From the NCBI GenBank assembly GCA_942490535.1, contig CALNXQ010000005.1, positions 1,860,001-1,924,000 on the forward strand: 64,000 bases of DNA, read 5' to 3'. This DNA comes from JAEINY01 sp942490535 (lineage in GTDB: Bacteria; Bacteroidota; Bacteroidia; Bacteroidales; Marinilabiliaceae). Below the pieces are notes generated by a model. The model did no database searches. It was not told the DNA's origin and saw only the letters and a program-made list of their open reading frames with translations. The position numbers and the translations under genes are program-made. Positions 42,007 to 51,913 of this stretch are shown piece after piece (the stretch's first letter is position 1; each line of letters opens with the position of its first letter).

Positions 42007-43368
42007 TTAAAGATTGTATTTTTTTAGCTTTCGGTTTAAGGCTTGGCGGGTGATGTTTAGAATATGAGCTGCTTGCGTTTTATTGTGTTTAGAAACGTGC
42101 ATGGCTTTGATGATGGTCTCTTTTTCAAGCTGATCCAGATCATACGACTGCAGCATAGTTCCTGACTCGGTACTGGTAGTTGCTAATTCAAGATCAATGT
42201 GGGAGGGCTTAAGAATTCTGGAATCACACATTAAAATGGCGCGTTCCACAATATTCTTTAATTCCCTTATATTGCCCGGATAATCATAGTTGATTAGCAT
42301 TTTAATGGCTTTCGAATGAATGCAGCTGATGTTTTTTTTGTGGAGCTGGCTGTAATGCTCCGTAAAATGATGTGTCAGAAGCGGGATGTCTTCCTTTCTT
42401 TCGCGCAAAGGAGGAATGTGAATCGTAAAGGAATTTAGGCGGTGAAATAAATCGAGCCGAAAACCGCCCTGGTCAATCATTTTCTTTAGGTCTTTATTGG
42501 TTGCAGAAATGATTCGGGTATCAATTTTTATAGCTTGTGAAGACCCGATTCGCTGAACTTTTTTTTCATCCAAAACCCTTAATAGTTTAGCTTGCAAATG
42601 CGGATTAATATCTCCAATCTCATCGAGGAATAATGTGCCTTGATGGGCAATCTCAAACCATCCCTCCCGGTTTTGGTGCGCACCAGTGAAAGCTCCTTTC
42701 ATATACCCGAAAAACTCGCTTTCAAACAAGGAATCTGGGATAGCGGTGCAGTTTATCGCGAAGAAGGGATTTGATTGGCGATTGCTTAAGCTGTGAATGC
42801 CTTTTGCTACCAGTTCCTTACCACAACCGCTTTCGCCGGTGATAAGAACAGATGTGTTATTTGCTAAGGCGACTTTTTGCATTAAGGAGTGGACCTCTTT
42901 GATGGCTTTGCTACGACCTAGAAAGCTAAACCCCCAATGTTTTTCAAAAATGTGTTTGTTGTTGTTGAGTTCATCTGTTGCACTGTCTTTTTTTATTCTG
43001 AACTGTTTGTAGCTTTCTCTGCGGTCAATGGCCATGTTTATTTCGTGGGCTCTAAACGGTTTTTGGAGGTAATCGGATGCCCCAATCTTTAAAGAAGTAA
43101 TGGCATTTTCAAGATCCGGTTGACCCGTTATTACAATCCCTTCTATTTGAGGAAAATCATTTCTGAGTTGTTGAAAGATTTCCAATCCATTTTTACCGGG
43201 TAAGTTAATGTCAAGAATAGAGAGGTGGGGTTGTTCGCATACCGATTGATTTTGATAGTCCTTCCAGCTTTCAAACGATCGAATATGCACATCTGGTAAC
43301 TCAATGGATTCGGCAATCTCATCCCGTAGAATTTTTTCGTCTTCAAATAAAAAAATGCAATATTTCAT
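42007..43368 (-). CDS. NtrC-family response regulator, probable curli activator
   Basis: 453 aa. Receiver with phosphoacceptor Asp53 (LSILDINLPG), AAA+ domain with Walker A GESGCGKE at 178-185 and the canonical sigma-54 loop GAFTGA at 225-230, and a Fis-type HTH at the end (KTQAAHILNITRQALNRKL). It follows the cognate kinase gene with one base between. It lies directly upstream of the curli operon on the same strand, separated by a terminator and a region with a sigma-54-like promoter, so curli is its most likely target. That link is inference. Confidence 0.9.
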   Translation of the reverse strand: MKYCIFLFEDEKILRDEIAESIELPDVHIRSFESWKDYQNQSVCEQPHLSILDINLPGKNGLEIFQQLRNDFPQIEGIVITGQPDLENAITSLKIGASDYLQKPFRAHEINMAIDRRESYKQFRIKKDSATDELNNNKHIFEKHWGFSFLGRSKAIKEVHSLMQKVALANNTSVLITGESGCGKELVAKGIHSLSNRQSNPFFAINCTAIPDSLFESEFFGYMKGAFTGAHQNREGWFEIAHQGTLFLDEIGDINPHLQAKLLRVLDEKKVQRIGSSQAIKIDTRIISATNKDLKKMIDQGGFRLDLFHRLNSFTIHIPPLRERKEDIPLLTHHFTEHYSQLHKKNISCIHSKAIKMLINYDYPGNIRELKNIVERAILMCDSRILKPSHIDLELATTSTESGTMLQSYDLDQLEKETIIKAMHVSKHNKTQAAHILNITRQALNRKLKKYNL

Positions 43369-43369
43369 T

Positions 43370-44899
43370 TTAATTTTTTGATAATTCCATGATTTGCTCG
43401 ATTCTAACAGAAGGGTTAATCTGGGGTAATGTCAGGTATACTGCGCAGTATTGTTTTTCTAGGCTTTTAAAGGTAATGTTGCCTTTGAGTTTTCGCACCA
43501 GGTTATTAACAATGAAAAGACCTAGGCCACTACCCCCTATTTCTTTTTTTGTGGTATAAAAAGGGGTGTGTATTTTGTCGAGGATTGCTTCGGGAATGCC
43601 TATTCCATTATCGATTATTTGAATTTCGATGGATTCATCCTCGGGTACGACAACTATTTCTATTTTTGGTTGATGGTTAAGGGCTTGTTTTAGTTTGATG
43701 TCGAGCGACTGTAGGCTGTTTATTAGAAGATTGATAATTATTTGTTCCAATTCAATGGGGTTGCCAAACGTATGAAGGTCCTTGGGTATATTAATGCTGA
43801 TTACTAGGTTTTTGACATTAATGTAAGATACACCTTCCAGTGCTTGATTTATAATTTCACGGATGTTAATTATCTCCGGTTCCCCATTTTCAATGTGCGA
43901 AAAGTTTTTAATCTCAGTTATTAAGTCGCGCATCTTTTTTATTTGAAGTTGAACGGATTCACTTTTCGAATAGATGTAATTATCGGTGATGGTTTGTGAC
44001 TTGTATTTATTGAAGAGGTTATCAATAATTAGGCTGAGATGGGCAAGTGGTTGGTTGAGTTCATGCAGTATCCCTGAGGCAATTTCACCCAACGATTCTA
44101 AGCGACTTTTTTTTAGTAGAGCAATTTCTTGTTGTTGGTTGAGCTCAAATTTTTTTTTCACCTTTTGTTGGAGTTTTTTGTTGCTGAGCTCCAATGATTG
44201 TTGGATATCAATGAATGAAGTAATGTCTCGAATAGTAATTAAATGGAGATTTTTAGCGGGGTTATTGGTAAGGTTATTGGTGATGTTTAATAAAAAAGTT
44301 TGGTTGTTCCCTGCCATGCCGGTATTACATAAGATGGCTTGAGCATTGGCCGGGGAAGCCATGAGGGTGTCAAAGTCAAACTCTTCTGGAGAATGCTGGT
44401 TCGTCACGATTAAATCCTGTATGTGAAGTGGCCATTCCGTAAATGTTTTGTGATTAAAGAAATCAAAAAACAGCTGGTTGGTGGATATGAGTTGGCCTGT
44501 GTTGGATACAATGCAGGATGGAAGAGGAATTTGATGTATGCTGATCAGGTTAGGAGGAGTCACTTCCTGATGTGCTTCAATGGTACCTTTTAATTGAAAG
44601 TGATTAGGATTTCCTTTTTTTAAAGTCCATCTTGTTTTGTAAAGGTTTTTTTGAAGCTGAATGCAGCATTGGTTTGATAATGCAATTTCATTCTGTTCGA
44701 TATGCTGAATTACTCCCTTTAGCTCCTGGCGGGTTTTGGGAGTTAATAATTCATTGATGTTGCCATTAATGGGCAGAATTCCCTTGTTTATCAGCCTTCC
44801 ATACGCATGAAGGATGACTCCTTCATGATTGAAAAAGTAATAAAAATGGTTAGATGAAAAAGCAACACTATCTAATATTTGTTGATTCTGTATACTCAT
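43370..44899 (-). CDS. Soluble PAS-containing sensor histidine kinase
   Basis: 509 aa without any membrane helix or signal peptide, so it senses a cytoplasmic cue. Two PAS-like regions (about 10-110 and 122-230), a coiled coil (about 232-262), phosphoacceptor His279 in GILHELNQPLAHL, and a complete ATPase domain (NLLINSLQSL, DNGIGIP, GGSGLGLFIVNNLV). It is the upstream partner of the NtrC-type regulator. The ligand is not predictable from sequence. Confidence 0.88.
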   Translation of the reverse strand: MSIQNQQILDSVAFSSNHFYYFFNHEGVILHAYGRLINKGILPINGNINELLTPKTRQELKGVIQHIEQNEIALSNQCCIQLQKNLYKTRWTLKKGNPNHFQLKGTIEAHQEVTPPNLISIHQIPLPSCIVSNTGQLISTNQLFFDFFNHKTFTEWPLHIQDLIVTNQHSPEEFDFDTLMASPANAQAILCNTGMAGNNQTFLLNITNNLTNNPAKNLHLITIRDITSFIDIQQSLELSNKKLQQKVKKKFELNQQQEIALLKKSRLESLGEIASGILHELNQPLAHLSLIIDNLFNKYKSQTITDNYIYSKSESVQLQIKKMRDLITEIKNFSHIENGEPEIINIREIINQALEGVSYINVKNLVISINIPKDLHTFGNPIELEQIIINLLINSLQSLDIKLKQALNHQPKIEIVVVPEDESIEIQIIDNGIGIPEAILDKIHTPFYTTKKEIGGSGLGLFIVNNLVRKLKGNITFKSLEKQYCAVYLTLPQINPSVRIEQIMELSKN

Positions 44900-45045
44900 A
44901 GGGTTATTAATTAGGTATTACAGAATCTTAAATTTACATATAGTCCAGTTAAGTTGTTGTATATATTGATTAATCGATATTATTTAAAGATTAAAATGGG
45001 CTAAAAGGAGGTTAATGTGTCTTTCTTATGGATGAAAGGTCGCTG

Positions 45046-45540
45046 TTAAAATGTCTTTTTAAGTTGATTTACCCACTCCAATACCCTCACATCGGTCAAA
45101 TCCGGTTCGTTATCCTCATCAAGGGCTAAACCCACGAAATAATCAGCAATGACTGCTTCTGACTCGGAAAATTCGTATCCTTCAATAGACCATGAGCCAA
45201 TAACATTTGTTTCTTTCTCTGATAAGAGTTGGTGTAACTTGCCCATGCCGTTGCAAAAGGTGTCGGGATAGGTGTATTGATCGCCGCATCCGAATAGGGC
45301 AATGGTTTTTTTACTTAAATCAAGAGATAGTAGCAGGTCGACGAAGGATTCAAAATCATCCTGAAGATTTCCGACACCCCAGGTGGAGGTACCCAGAATG
45401 AGGAAATCGTAGGATAAAATCTTTTCTGCTGTTAAATCGGCGACTGAAATGCAATCGGAACCCGGTATTTGAGCTTGTATTTTATCGGCAACAAATTGAG
45501 TGTTGCCTAAGGAGGAGCCGTAAAAAATGCCTGTTTTCAT
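45046..45540 (-). CDS. fldA: Flavodoxin (long-chain)
   Basis: 164 aa from MKTGIFYGSS; an in-frame ATG 45 bases upstream gives an unlikely extension. The FMN phosphate loop is GSSLGNTQFVA, and the flavin-flanking loops are LGTSTWGVGNLQDD and LFGCGDQYTYPDTF. The insertion typical of long-chain flavodoxins is present in the last third. One-electron carrier that replaces ferredoxin under iron limitation. It stands alone before the O-methyltransferase gene on the same strand. Confidence 0.92.
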   Translation of the reverse strand: MKTGIFYGSSLGNTQFVADKIQAQIPGSDCISVADLTAEKILSYDFLILGTSTWGVGNLQDDFESFVDLLLSLDLSKKTIALFGCGDQYTYPDTFCNGMGKLHQLLSEKETNVIGSWSIEGYEFSESEAVIADYFVGLALDEDNEPDLTDVRVLEWVNQLKKTF

Positions 45541-45597
45541 GTGTTTTGTTTTGCTGTTTGATACTAAACAGCCCGATGCCTTCATTTGTTTGCGTTT

Positions 45598-46242
45598 TTA
45601 TTTTTTACGAATTAGAAACAGGCCATCTCTTATGGGAAGAATGACTTTTTCAACCCTCTTATCTTCGCTCACCATTTTATTGAACTTCAGGATGCCTTTT
45701 GTGTAGGTATCGTTGGGTTGCAGCGGTTCAATAACCTTTCCATCCCAAAGAATATTATCGGCTAAGATAAAACCGCCCGGATTGAGTTTTTCAAATAGCA
45801 GCTCATAATAGAGGGGGTATTCCCGTTTATCCGCATCCATGAATATGAAGTCGTATGTTTTGTCCAGGGTTGGAATGATCTCGGTGGACTTGCCAATATG
45901 CAACGTGATGGTATTGGATAGGCCGGCTTCTTCAAATGTGTCCAGTAGAAATGGTTTTATTTCATCATTGATTTCAATGGTATCAATGTGTGCATCCGGC
46001 TTGGTTAAGCCTTCTGCCATGCTGATGGCTGAATAGCCGGTAAAAGTGCCCAATTCTAAAATGTTTTGCGGATTAATCATCCGGCAAATCATTTTTAAGA
46101 GCTGTCCCTGCAGATGCCCGCTGAGCATGCGGGGCTGTAACATTTTGATGTGTGTTTGACGATTGAGTTTCCTAAGAATGTCACTTTCCGCGTCAATATG
46201 ATTGAGGATATATTGTTCCAGGTCGATGGATATATCTGTCAT
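45598..46242 (-). CDS. Class I SAM-dependent O-methyltransferase
   Basis: 214 aa, YrrM/caffeoyl-CoA O-methyltransferase type. Motif I ILELGTFTGYSAISMAEGL, acidic IDTIEINDE, metal-site FIFMDADKREYPLYYE and LADNILWDGKV are all present. Catechol-like or tRNA-hydroxyuridine (TrmR-like) substrates are possible. It starts 3 bases after the M16 peptidase gene, which precedes it on the minus strand. Confidence 0.87.
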   Translation of the reverse strand: MTDISIDLEQYILNHIDAESDILRKLNRQTHIKMLQPRMLSGHLQGQLLKMICRMINPQNILELGTFTGYSAISMAEGLTKPDAHIDTIEINDEIKPFLLDTFEEAGLSNTITLHIGKSTEIIPTLDKTYDFIFMDADKREYPLYYELLFEKLNPGGFILADNILWDGKVIEPLQPNDTYTKGILKFNKMVSEDKRVEKVILPIRDGLFLIRKK

Positions 46243-46245
46243 GTT

Positions 46246-47466
46246 TTATAAATAGATGAGGTACGAGAGTTTTTTTGAATCCAATATTTCGTTGGCAATG
46301 TCCATGAGATCCTTGGCTGTGATAGCATCGATTTTTTCATATACTTTTTCCAGCGGATCCACCTGGTTGTATAACAGGTAGCTTTTTCCCACCGATAGCA
46401 TGAGGTTTTCACGATTATCAGACGAGATGGTCATTTGTCCCTTGAGTTGACGAATGGCTTTGTGCAGCTGAAGGGATCCCATGGGTTTATTTTTTAGGAT
46501 TTTGAGTTCCCGGTCGATGATACTGAGGGAGCGTTGAAGGTTTTCAGCATCTGTCCCGAAATACACCGAAAACACCCCGGTGCCATAATATGGGGTAAAG
46601 GATGATTCGACGTTATACGCAATACCGTTTTTCTCACGCAGGGCAATGTTTAGCCTGGAATTCATACCCGGTCCACCCAAAATATTATTGAGCAGGTGCA
46701 AGCCCAGACGTTTGGGATGATTGTAGTCATAGGCTACATTGCCCAGCATGATGTGACTTTGATGGGTATCTTTTTCAATGGTTATGGATTCCGGAAGGTA
46801 AGGGCTTACAACGGGACGCTCGTGTTGACGCAAATTCGTCGGGATTTGCCCCAGGTAGCGCTCACACCATTTAACCATCTGTTTAAAGGATACGTCACCC
46901 ACGGAGCAAAAAACCATCTGATCGGTGTTGTAATTGCGCTGAATAAATTGTTGAATGTGCTCTTTTGTGAATGTCTTAAGACGTTCGGGTGTCCCCAGGA
47001 TGTTGCGACCCATGGGATCGTTTTTGAACAGGATCTCTTCGAATTCATCAAAAATCAATTCGGCAGGGCTATCCTTGTAGGAATTAATTTCGTCGACGAT
47101 CACTTCAATTTCCTTGGTCAATTCCTTATCGGGGAAGATGGAGTTAAAGGTAATGTCGTGAATTAACTCTATGGCCCGTTCAAAATCTTGTTTCAGAAAA
47201 GAGGCATAGATGCAGGTGTCTTCTTTACTTGTGAAGGCATTAAGTTCGCCACCCACATCGTCCAATCGACTTAATATATGAAAGGCTTTTCGTTTTTTGG
47301 TGCCTTTGAAAATGACATGTTCAATGAAATGGGCCATGCCATGTTCTTCTTCCAGTTCGTCGCGCGACCCGGCATTTATGGTGATACCACAATAACCTAC
47401 AGGGGAGCTATCGGGCTTATGAATGATGCGAATTCCGTTTTCTAAAGTATGTGTCTGAAAATTCAT
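46246..47466 (-). CDS. M16 family zinc peptidase
   Basis: 406 aa starting MNFQTHTLENG; an upstream in-frame ATG at 47670 runs into the tRNA region and has no homology. Inverted zinc motif HFIEH (with Glu as base) about residue 49-53 in MAHFIEHVIFKGT, and the distal ligand Glu in EIEVIVDEINSYKD. Length fits the single-unit processing-peptidase-like (YmxG/PqqL-type) enzymes. Two M16 folds make a clamshell. Forms an operon with the O-methyltransferase. Confidence 0.9.
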   Translation of the reverse strand: MNFQTHTLENGIRIIHKPDSSPVGYCGITINAGSRDELEEEHGMAHFIEHVIFKGTKKRKAFHILSRLDDVGGELNAFTSKEDTCIYASFLKQDFERAIELIHDITFNSIFPDKELTKEIEVIVDEINSYKDSPAELIFDEFEEILFKNDPMGRNILGTPERLKTFTKEHIQQFIQRNYNTDQMVFCSVGDVSFKQMVKWCERYLGQIPTNLRQHERPVVSPYLPESITIEKDTHQSHIMLGNVAYDYNHPKRLGLHLLNNILGGPGMNSRLNIALREKNGIAYNVESSFTPYYGTGVFSVYFGTDAENLQRSLSIIDRELKILKNKPMGSLQLHKAIRQLKGQMTISSDNRENLMLSVGKSYLLYNQVDPLEKVYEKIDAITAKDLMDIANEILDSKKLSYLIYL

Positions 47467-47553
47467 GAAAAAAAATTGAACTGCAAAAATACTAAACCTC
47501 AGTGAAATTCGGGAGTGATGTTTGAAATAGAAATGTTTTTTTTGAAAAAATAT

Positions 47554-47583
47554 TTTGAAGGAATAAAACTTTCCGTATATTTG
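47554..47583 (+). promoter_or_regulatory. Promoter of the tRNA-Phe pair
   Basis: TTTG (47554-47557), an 18-base spacer and TATATTTG (47576-47583), both exact consensus, 60 bases before the first tRNA-Phe. Confidence 0.7.
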
Positions 47584-47643
47584 CACCGCGTTTCTGAAAC
47601 GGATACGCCGAAAGCCCCGAGACGCGGGGGTTCGCTTAAAGTT

Positions 47644-47719
<76 letters not shown>

Positions 47720-47863
47720 GTTAAAGGTTGAAAATGGAAATCATTTTTAATCTTATAAACTGATTTTAGGGTTTGTTAGGGGTATCTATTAAGGGTGGAT
47801 ATTTCTAAAAGGGTAAAAGGGTTATTGTTTATTGAACGTTATTTTTGCTTGCAGAGATAACAC

Positions 47864-47936
<73 letters not shown>

Positions 47937-47940
47937 CAGA

Positions 47941-47972
47941 AAAGGGAAGGACGAAAGTCTTTCCCTTTTTTT
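47941..47972 (+). terminator. Terminator after tRNA-Phe copy 2
   Basis: AAAGGGAAGGAC/GTCTTTCCCTTT stem (one G-U) with a GAAA tetraloop and a T run, four bases after the tRNA. Confidence 0.9.
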
Positions 47973-48029
47973 GTGCCGCTAAATGAGTGATTGGTTAGAC
48001 CTAAAATGGCCGTTATAAGCCTTTTAGTC

Positions 48030-48245
48030 TTAAAAGATCTCGATCATCACCCTCCAAGCGAACCATTGTGATTGGTAAGCGCGCAGTCCTTTCTTCCTGG
48101 TGAAGGATCATGATTGGTAAGCGCGCAATTTTTTTTACTAGCGAAGTGTCACGATCACTAAGCGCGTAATTATCTGCGTCTGGCGCGCTGTTATCAATCG
48201 GTGGCGAGGGCTTTAAGAGGTAGTTAATCCTTCGCCAGGGCATGT
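48030..48245. repeat. Degenerate tandem repeat of about 41 bases
   Basis: ATTGGTAAGCGCGCA occurs at 48071 and 48113, a related ATCACTAAGCGCGTA at 48154 and ATCAATCGGTGGCGA near 48193, giving a drifting period of 42, 41 and 39. A left relative (ATCATCACCCTCCAAGCGA) begins near 48048. Further GCG-rich text without clear period runs to about 48350. A minus-strand ORF (48013-48243) gives no protein-like sequence. This fills the 418-base gap between the tRNA-Phe terminator and ispE. Confidence 0.6.
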
Positions 48246-48354
48246 GAAGAGTGCGCTACAGAAAGAGGATTACGCGCCAATAGCTGCGAACTGCTCGCCA
48301 GACCATAGCAATGCATCGCTACAGAAAATAATTGCCCGCTATAGATGTATCGGA

Positions 48355-49170
48355 TTACAATTTCCCTATCCAACAATAATGATCATGAAAGGCATCCGTT
48401 GCTGGTGTGTCTTTAAATAGACCATACACGCTCGAACCGCTTCCCGACATGGCAGCATAGAGCGCCCCTTGTTGATATAGCTGCTCTTTGATTTCTCCAA
48501 TCAAGGGGTGTTTGGCAAATACACTTTGCTCGAAATCATTTTTAATATGGTGGCGCCACTCTTCAATGGGGCGGTGGACGTCTGCCTTTAGGGCGGTGAT
48601 GGGGTGCTGGGGAATGATGCCATTGTATGCTTCCGGTGTAGAGACGTGAATGTCTGGCTTGATCAATGTCAGGTGATAGCCCGACAAATCCAGTTCAATG
48701 GGTTCCATAATTTCACCAATACCTGTTGCAAAAGAGGGGGTGTTGTCAATGAAAATGGGGCAGTCGGCTCCCAGTTGAACGGCCATTTGTTTGAGTTCGT
48801 CAGTGGAAATATTCAGCTTAAAAAAGTCATTTAGCAACTTCAGCATAAAGGCGCCATCGGCCGAACCGCCGCCCAAACCGGCACCAAAAGGGATGTGTTT
48901 ATGCAGGTGAATCTGAATGGGGGATAGGTCGTGGTTTTGTTTGATGAGGTGGAGTGCTTTGATACAAATGTTGTTTTCGGCCGGGGTATCCACTTCTATT
49001 CCCGAATTACTCCAGACGTAAGGAGCGCTATTGTCTGTTAGATGCACTACTTCCAAGGCTTCTTTTAGAGGTATGGGGAAAAATACCGTTTCAATGTTGT
49101 GGTAGCCATCCGGACGTTTCGCCACCACATTGAGTCCGATGTTAATTTTTGCATTTGGAAAACAGATCAT
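48355..49170 (-). CDS. ispE: 4-diphosphocytidyl-2-C-methyl-D-erythritol kinase
   Basis: 271-aa GHMP kinase of the MEP isoprenoid pathway. PNAKINIGLNVVAKRPDGYHN at the N-terminus, ATP-binding PFGAGLGGGSADGAF about 93-107, and the C-terminal AAMSGSGSSVYGLF. Length is close to other Bacteroidota IspE. Single gene, divergent from dnaB. Confidence 0.94.
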   Translation of the reverse strand: MICFPNAKINIGLNVVAKRPDGYHNIETVFFPIPLKEALEVVHLTDNSAPYVWSNSGIEVDTPAENNICIKALHLIKQNHDLSPIQIHLHKHIPFGAGLGGGSADGAFMLKLLNDFFKLNISTDELKQMAVQLGADCPIFIDNTPSFATGIGEIMEPIELDLSGYHLTLIKPDIHVSTPEAYNGIIPQHPITALKADVHRPIEEWRHHIKNDFEQSVFAKHPLIGEIKEQLYQQGALYAAMSGSGSSVYGLFKDTPATDAFHDHYCWIGKL

Positions 49171-49339
49171 AACGCTTACATTTATTTTGACGCCACAAAA
49201 TAAATGCTTTTTCTGTAACTAACGGGCACTCATTTACGAATGATGCAGTGGAAGATGTTGAGATTAATGCATTGGCGTTAGATCTTCAATTAATTACAAT
49301 TACACATTATTAAAAGCAAGAGAAGGACCGAGAAATTTA

Positions 49340-49347
49340 TATCTTTG
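49340..49347 (+). promoter_or_regulatory. Candidate -7 element for dnaB
   Basis: TATCTTTG fits TAnnTTTG, 30 bases before the dnaB start. No -33 element is clear. Confidence 0.45.
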
Positions 49348-49377
49348 TCCTCCCGGTAAATTTTTTCCTAAACGTAT

Positions 49378-50937
49378 ATGGCAGAGCAAAAATATTCTAA
49401 CCGTAAGAAACCAAATGTGGGACTGGAGATGGGTAAACTCCCGCCACAAGTAGTAGAACTGGAAGAGGCAGTATTGGGTGCGTTATTACTGGAAAAGGAA
49501 GCTTTTGTTCATGTGTCGGAGTTGTTAAAACCCGATCACTTTTATAAAGAATCGCATCAGCACATCTATAAAGCCATCATGAATCTGGAGTCGAAGGAAC
49601 AACCTGTCGACATGCTGACGGTGACCCAGGAGATCAAGCGGATGGAGAAGCTTGAAGAGGTAGGTGGTGCTTTTTACATAACGCAGCTGACCAGTCGGGT
49701 AGCTTCGGCAGCGCACATCGAATTTCATGCACGTATCATTTGGCAGAAGTTTTTACAACGCCAGATGATTCAAATATCCAGTGATCTTCAAACCAAAGCC
49801 TACGAGGATTCGGTGGATGTCAATGATTTGCTGGAAGAGGCAGAGAGTACCTTCTTTATGCTGTCGCAGGGTAGTATGAAACGGGATGTGATGCAAATCA
49901 ATCCGGTGATTCATGATGCCATTGACCGTATCAAAGATGCCGCCGCCAAGGGCGATGGATTGAGTGGGGTGCCGTCTGGTTTTACCAAGCTGGATCAACT
50001 GACATCCGGTTGGCAAGGATCCGCGCTGATTATTATTGCAGCCCGTCCGGCCATGGGGAAAACGGCCTTCGTGTTATCCATGACCCGTCAGATGGCCATT
50101 AATTTTAAAATACCGGTTGCGATCTTCTCCCTGGAGATGTCCAACCTGGAATTGGTTAACCGTTTGATTGTAACAGAAACGGAATTGTCGGCAGATAAAA
50201 TAAAGAAGGGTAAGCTGGAGCCCTGGGAATGGGAGCAATTGGATGAAAAAATCGGGCCCTTGTTTGATGCGCCGATATATGTAGATGATACGGCCGCTTT
50301 GTCGGTTTTTGAATTACGAGCCAAATGTCGACGCTTAAAAAAGCAACATGGCATAAAAATGATCATTATTGACTACTTGCAGTTGATGAATGCCGGGGGG
50401 ATGAATCCGGGTAGTCGTCAGGAGGAAGTGAGTTTGATTTCGCGATCACTGAAAGGCTTAGCCAAGGAGCTGGATGTGCCGGTTATCGCCCTTTCGCAGC
50501 TAAACCGGGGCGTTGAATCCAGGGCCGGCGCTGAAGGAAAACGACCACAGTTATCGGATCTGCGTGAATCAGGCGCCATTGAGCAGGATGCTGATATGGT
50601 GTGTTTCATTCACCGTCCCGAATATTACCGCATTACGGAAGATGAACAAGGTAATTCCCTGTTGGGTATCGCCGAAATTATTGTAGCCAAGCACAGGGCG
50701 GGACCAACAGCGGATGTGCGTTTACGGTTCCGTCAGGAATTGGCGCGTTTTCAGGATGCTGAAGATGATATGTTCGGGGAGGATAATGATGCTTTTGGGC
50801 AGATGCCCGCTCACCAAACCTTCTCGTCTAAAATGAATGTGGAGGAACATGCAGGTTTACCTGCTCATGGGGGAGACAGCCGATTGCCCGACTTTCCCGA
50901 TGCGCAGCCCGGATTTAGTAAGGACATGCCGTTTTAA
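49378..50937 (+). CDS. dnaB: Replicative DNA helicase DnaB
   Basis: 519 aa. N-terminal domain with PPQVVELEEAVLGALLLEKEAF, RecA-type helicase domain with Walker A ARPAMGKTAF, the DnaB motif FSLEMSN, MIIIDYLQLM, and the arginine-finger region VIALSQLNRGVESR. C-terminal tail (about 470-519) is low-complexity acidic/Gly-Pro, a common extension. Hexameric helicase at the replication fork; no intein. A terminator follows. Confidence 0.96.
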   Translation: MAEQKYSNRKKPNVGLEMGKLPPQVVELEEAVLGALLLEKEAFVHVSELLKPDHFYKESHQHIYKAIMNLESKEQPVDMLTVTQEIKRMEKLEEVGGAFYITQLTSRVASAAHIEFHARIIWQKFLQRQMIQISSDLQTKAYEDSVDVNDLLEEAESTFFMLSQGSMKRDVMQINPVIHDAIDRIKDAAAKGDGLSGVPSGFTKLDQLTSGWQGSALIIIAARPAMGKTAFVLSMTRQMAINFKIPVAIFSLEMSNLELVNRLIVTETELSADKIKKGKLEPWEWEQLDEKIGPLFDAPIYVDDTAALSVFELRAKCRRLKKQHGIKMIIIDYLQLMNAGGMNPGSRQEEVSLISRSLKGLAKELDVPVIALSQLNRGVESRAGAEGKRPQLSDLRESGAIEQDADMVCFIHRPEYYRITEDEQGNSLLGIAEIIVAKHRAGPTADVRLRFRQELARFQDAEDDMFGEDNDAFGQMPAHQTFSSKMNVEEHAGLPAHGGDSRLPDFPDAQPGFSKDMPF

Positions 50938-50986
50938 GAAAGGCGAAGGTCAGACCTTCCGAACGCTTACATCCGATATGATATAT

Positions 50987-51013
50987 AAAAACCCCGTTTG
51001 AAACGGGGTTTTT
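50987..51013 (+). terminator. dnaB terminator
   Basis: AAAAACCCCGTTT and AAACGGGGTTTTT meet around one base; the functional hairpin is CCCCG/CGGGG with a TTTGAAA loop, followed by T residues. The remainder of the gap to 51203 shows nothing. Confidence 0.88.
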
Positions 51014-51203
51014 AATGCTCTAAAATTACAATTGTTGAATAAATGGTGTTTCGTGACACTTCATTTTGGGACAAATTGATGTCACTATGCCTGCAAATGT
51101 AAAATTTATATTGAGAAAAACAACTGATATTAATTGGTGCTAATCAATTATTTCGCGGAATGTAGATATTTATAGGGATTGATGCGATGCAGCTGTGAAT
51201 TTG

Positions 51204-51905
51204 TTATAACATTAGTAATAATTCTTTTAATGTATTTATTTCATACATCACCTTCACCTCGTGTTCGAGGCCTTTAGAGTTGAAAAAAATGTGATCTAAG
51301 CCTGCTTTTTGGGCCCCTTTGATGTCGGCTTCCAGGCTATCTCCAATTACGAGGCTCTCTTTTTTTCGGGCATGCGCACTTTTAACGGCATATTCAAAAA
51401 AATACGGATGTGGTTTTTGAACGCCTATTTGATCGGAGATAAACGTGCGATCGAAAAATGCATCCAAACCACTGTTTTGTAGTTTTTTGATCTGTACTTC
51501 CCGGAACCCATTGGTTATGATGTGGAGTTTATAGCGCGCATGAAGGGCTTCCAGTACTTCTTTGGCATGTGGAAACAACTTGGTTTTAGTGGGGCTGATG
51601 GTGACGTATTGCTGCGCAAAATCACTGGCTACCTGGGGATCGTCAAATCCAACTTCACTTAACGGCCGCCGAAATCGCTCCACATTCAGAAACTGCTTTT
51701 TGATGGCTCCACGCCGGTATTGCCTCCACAACTCAAGGTTGTGAACCGTATAGCGCTCATGGAAATCTTCAAAATCGATAAAGAAACGGGTTAATTGAAA
51801 GGTGACGAATAATTCCCGCAGGGTTTCTTCTGAATTGGCTTCAAAGTCCCACAAGGTGTGGTCTAAGTCAAAAAATAGATGCTTGTATTTTTGAGTTGTT
51901 TGCAT
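51204..51905 (-). CDS. yjjG: YjjG-type HAD phosphatase (noncanonical pyrimidine nucleotidase)
   Basis: 233-aa HAD hydrolase: motif I FFDLDHTLWDFEANS, motif II HIITNGFREVQ, motif III Lys in IGVQKPHPYFF and motif IV VIGDSLEADIKGAQ. FDLDHTLWDF and ITNGF are typical of YjjG, which removes phosphate from noncanonical pyrimidine nucleotides. Its start codon lies 9 bases after the terminator of the upstream gene, so the 5' leader is extremely short or it is read through. Confidence 0.85.
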   Translation of the reverse strand: MQTTQKYKHLFFDLDHTLWDFEANSEETLRELFVTFQLTRFFIDFEDFHERYTVHNLELWRQYRRGAIKKQFLNVERFRRPLSEVGFDDPQVASDFAQQYVTISPTKTKLFPHAKEVLEALHARYKLHIITNGFREVQIKKLQNSGLDAFFDRTFISDQIGVQKPHPYFFEYAVKSAHARKKESLVIGDSLEADIKGAQKAGLDHIFFNSKGLEHEVKVMYEINTLKELLLML

Positions 51906-51913
51906 GGTAAAAA

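Noticed and set aside
46696..47166. 156-aa plus-strand ORF
   Set aside because: Lies antisense inside the M16 peptidase gene, which has clear catalytic motifs.
48013..48243. Minus-strand ORF of 76 aa between tRNA-Phe and ispE
   Set aside because: Lies in the 41-base repeat block, has no family resemblance, and the repeat units (not multiples of 3) shift frame.
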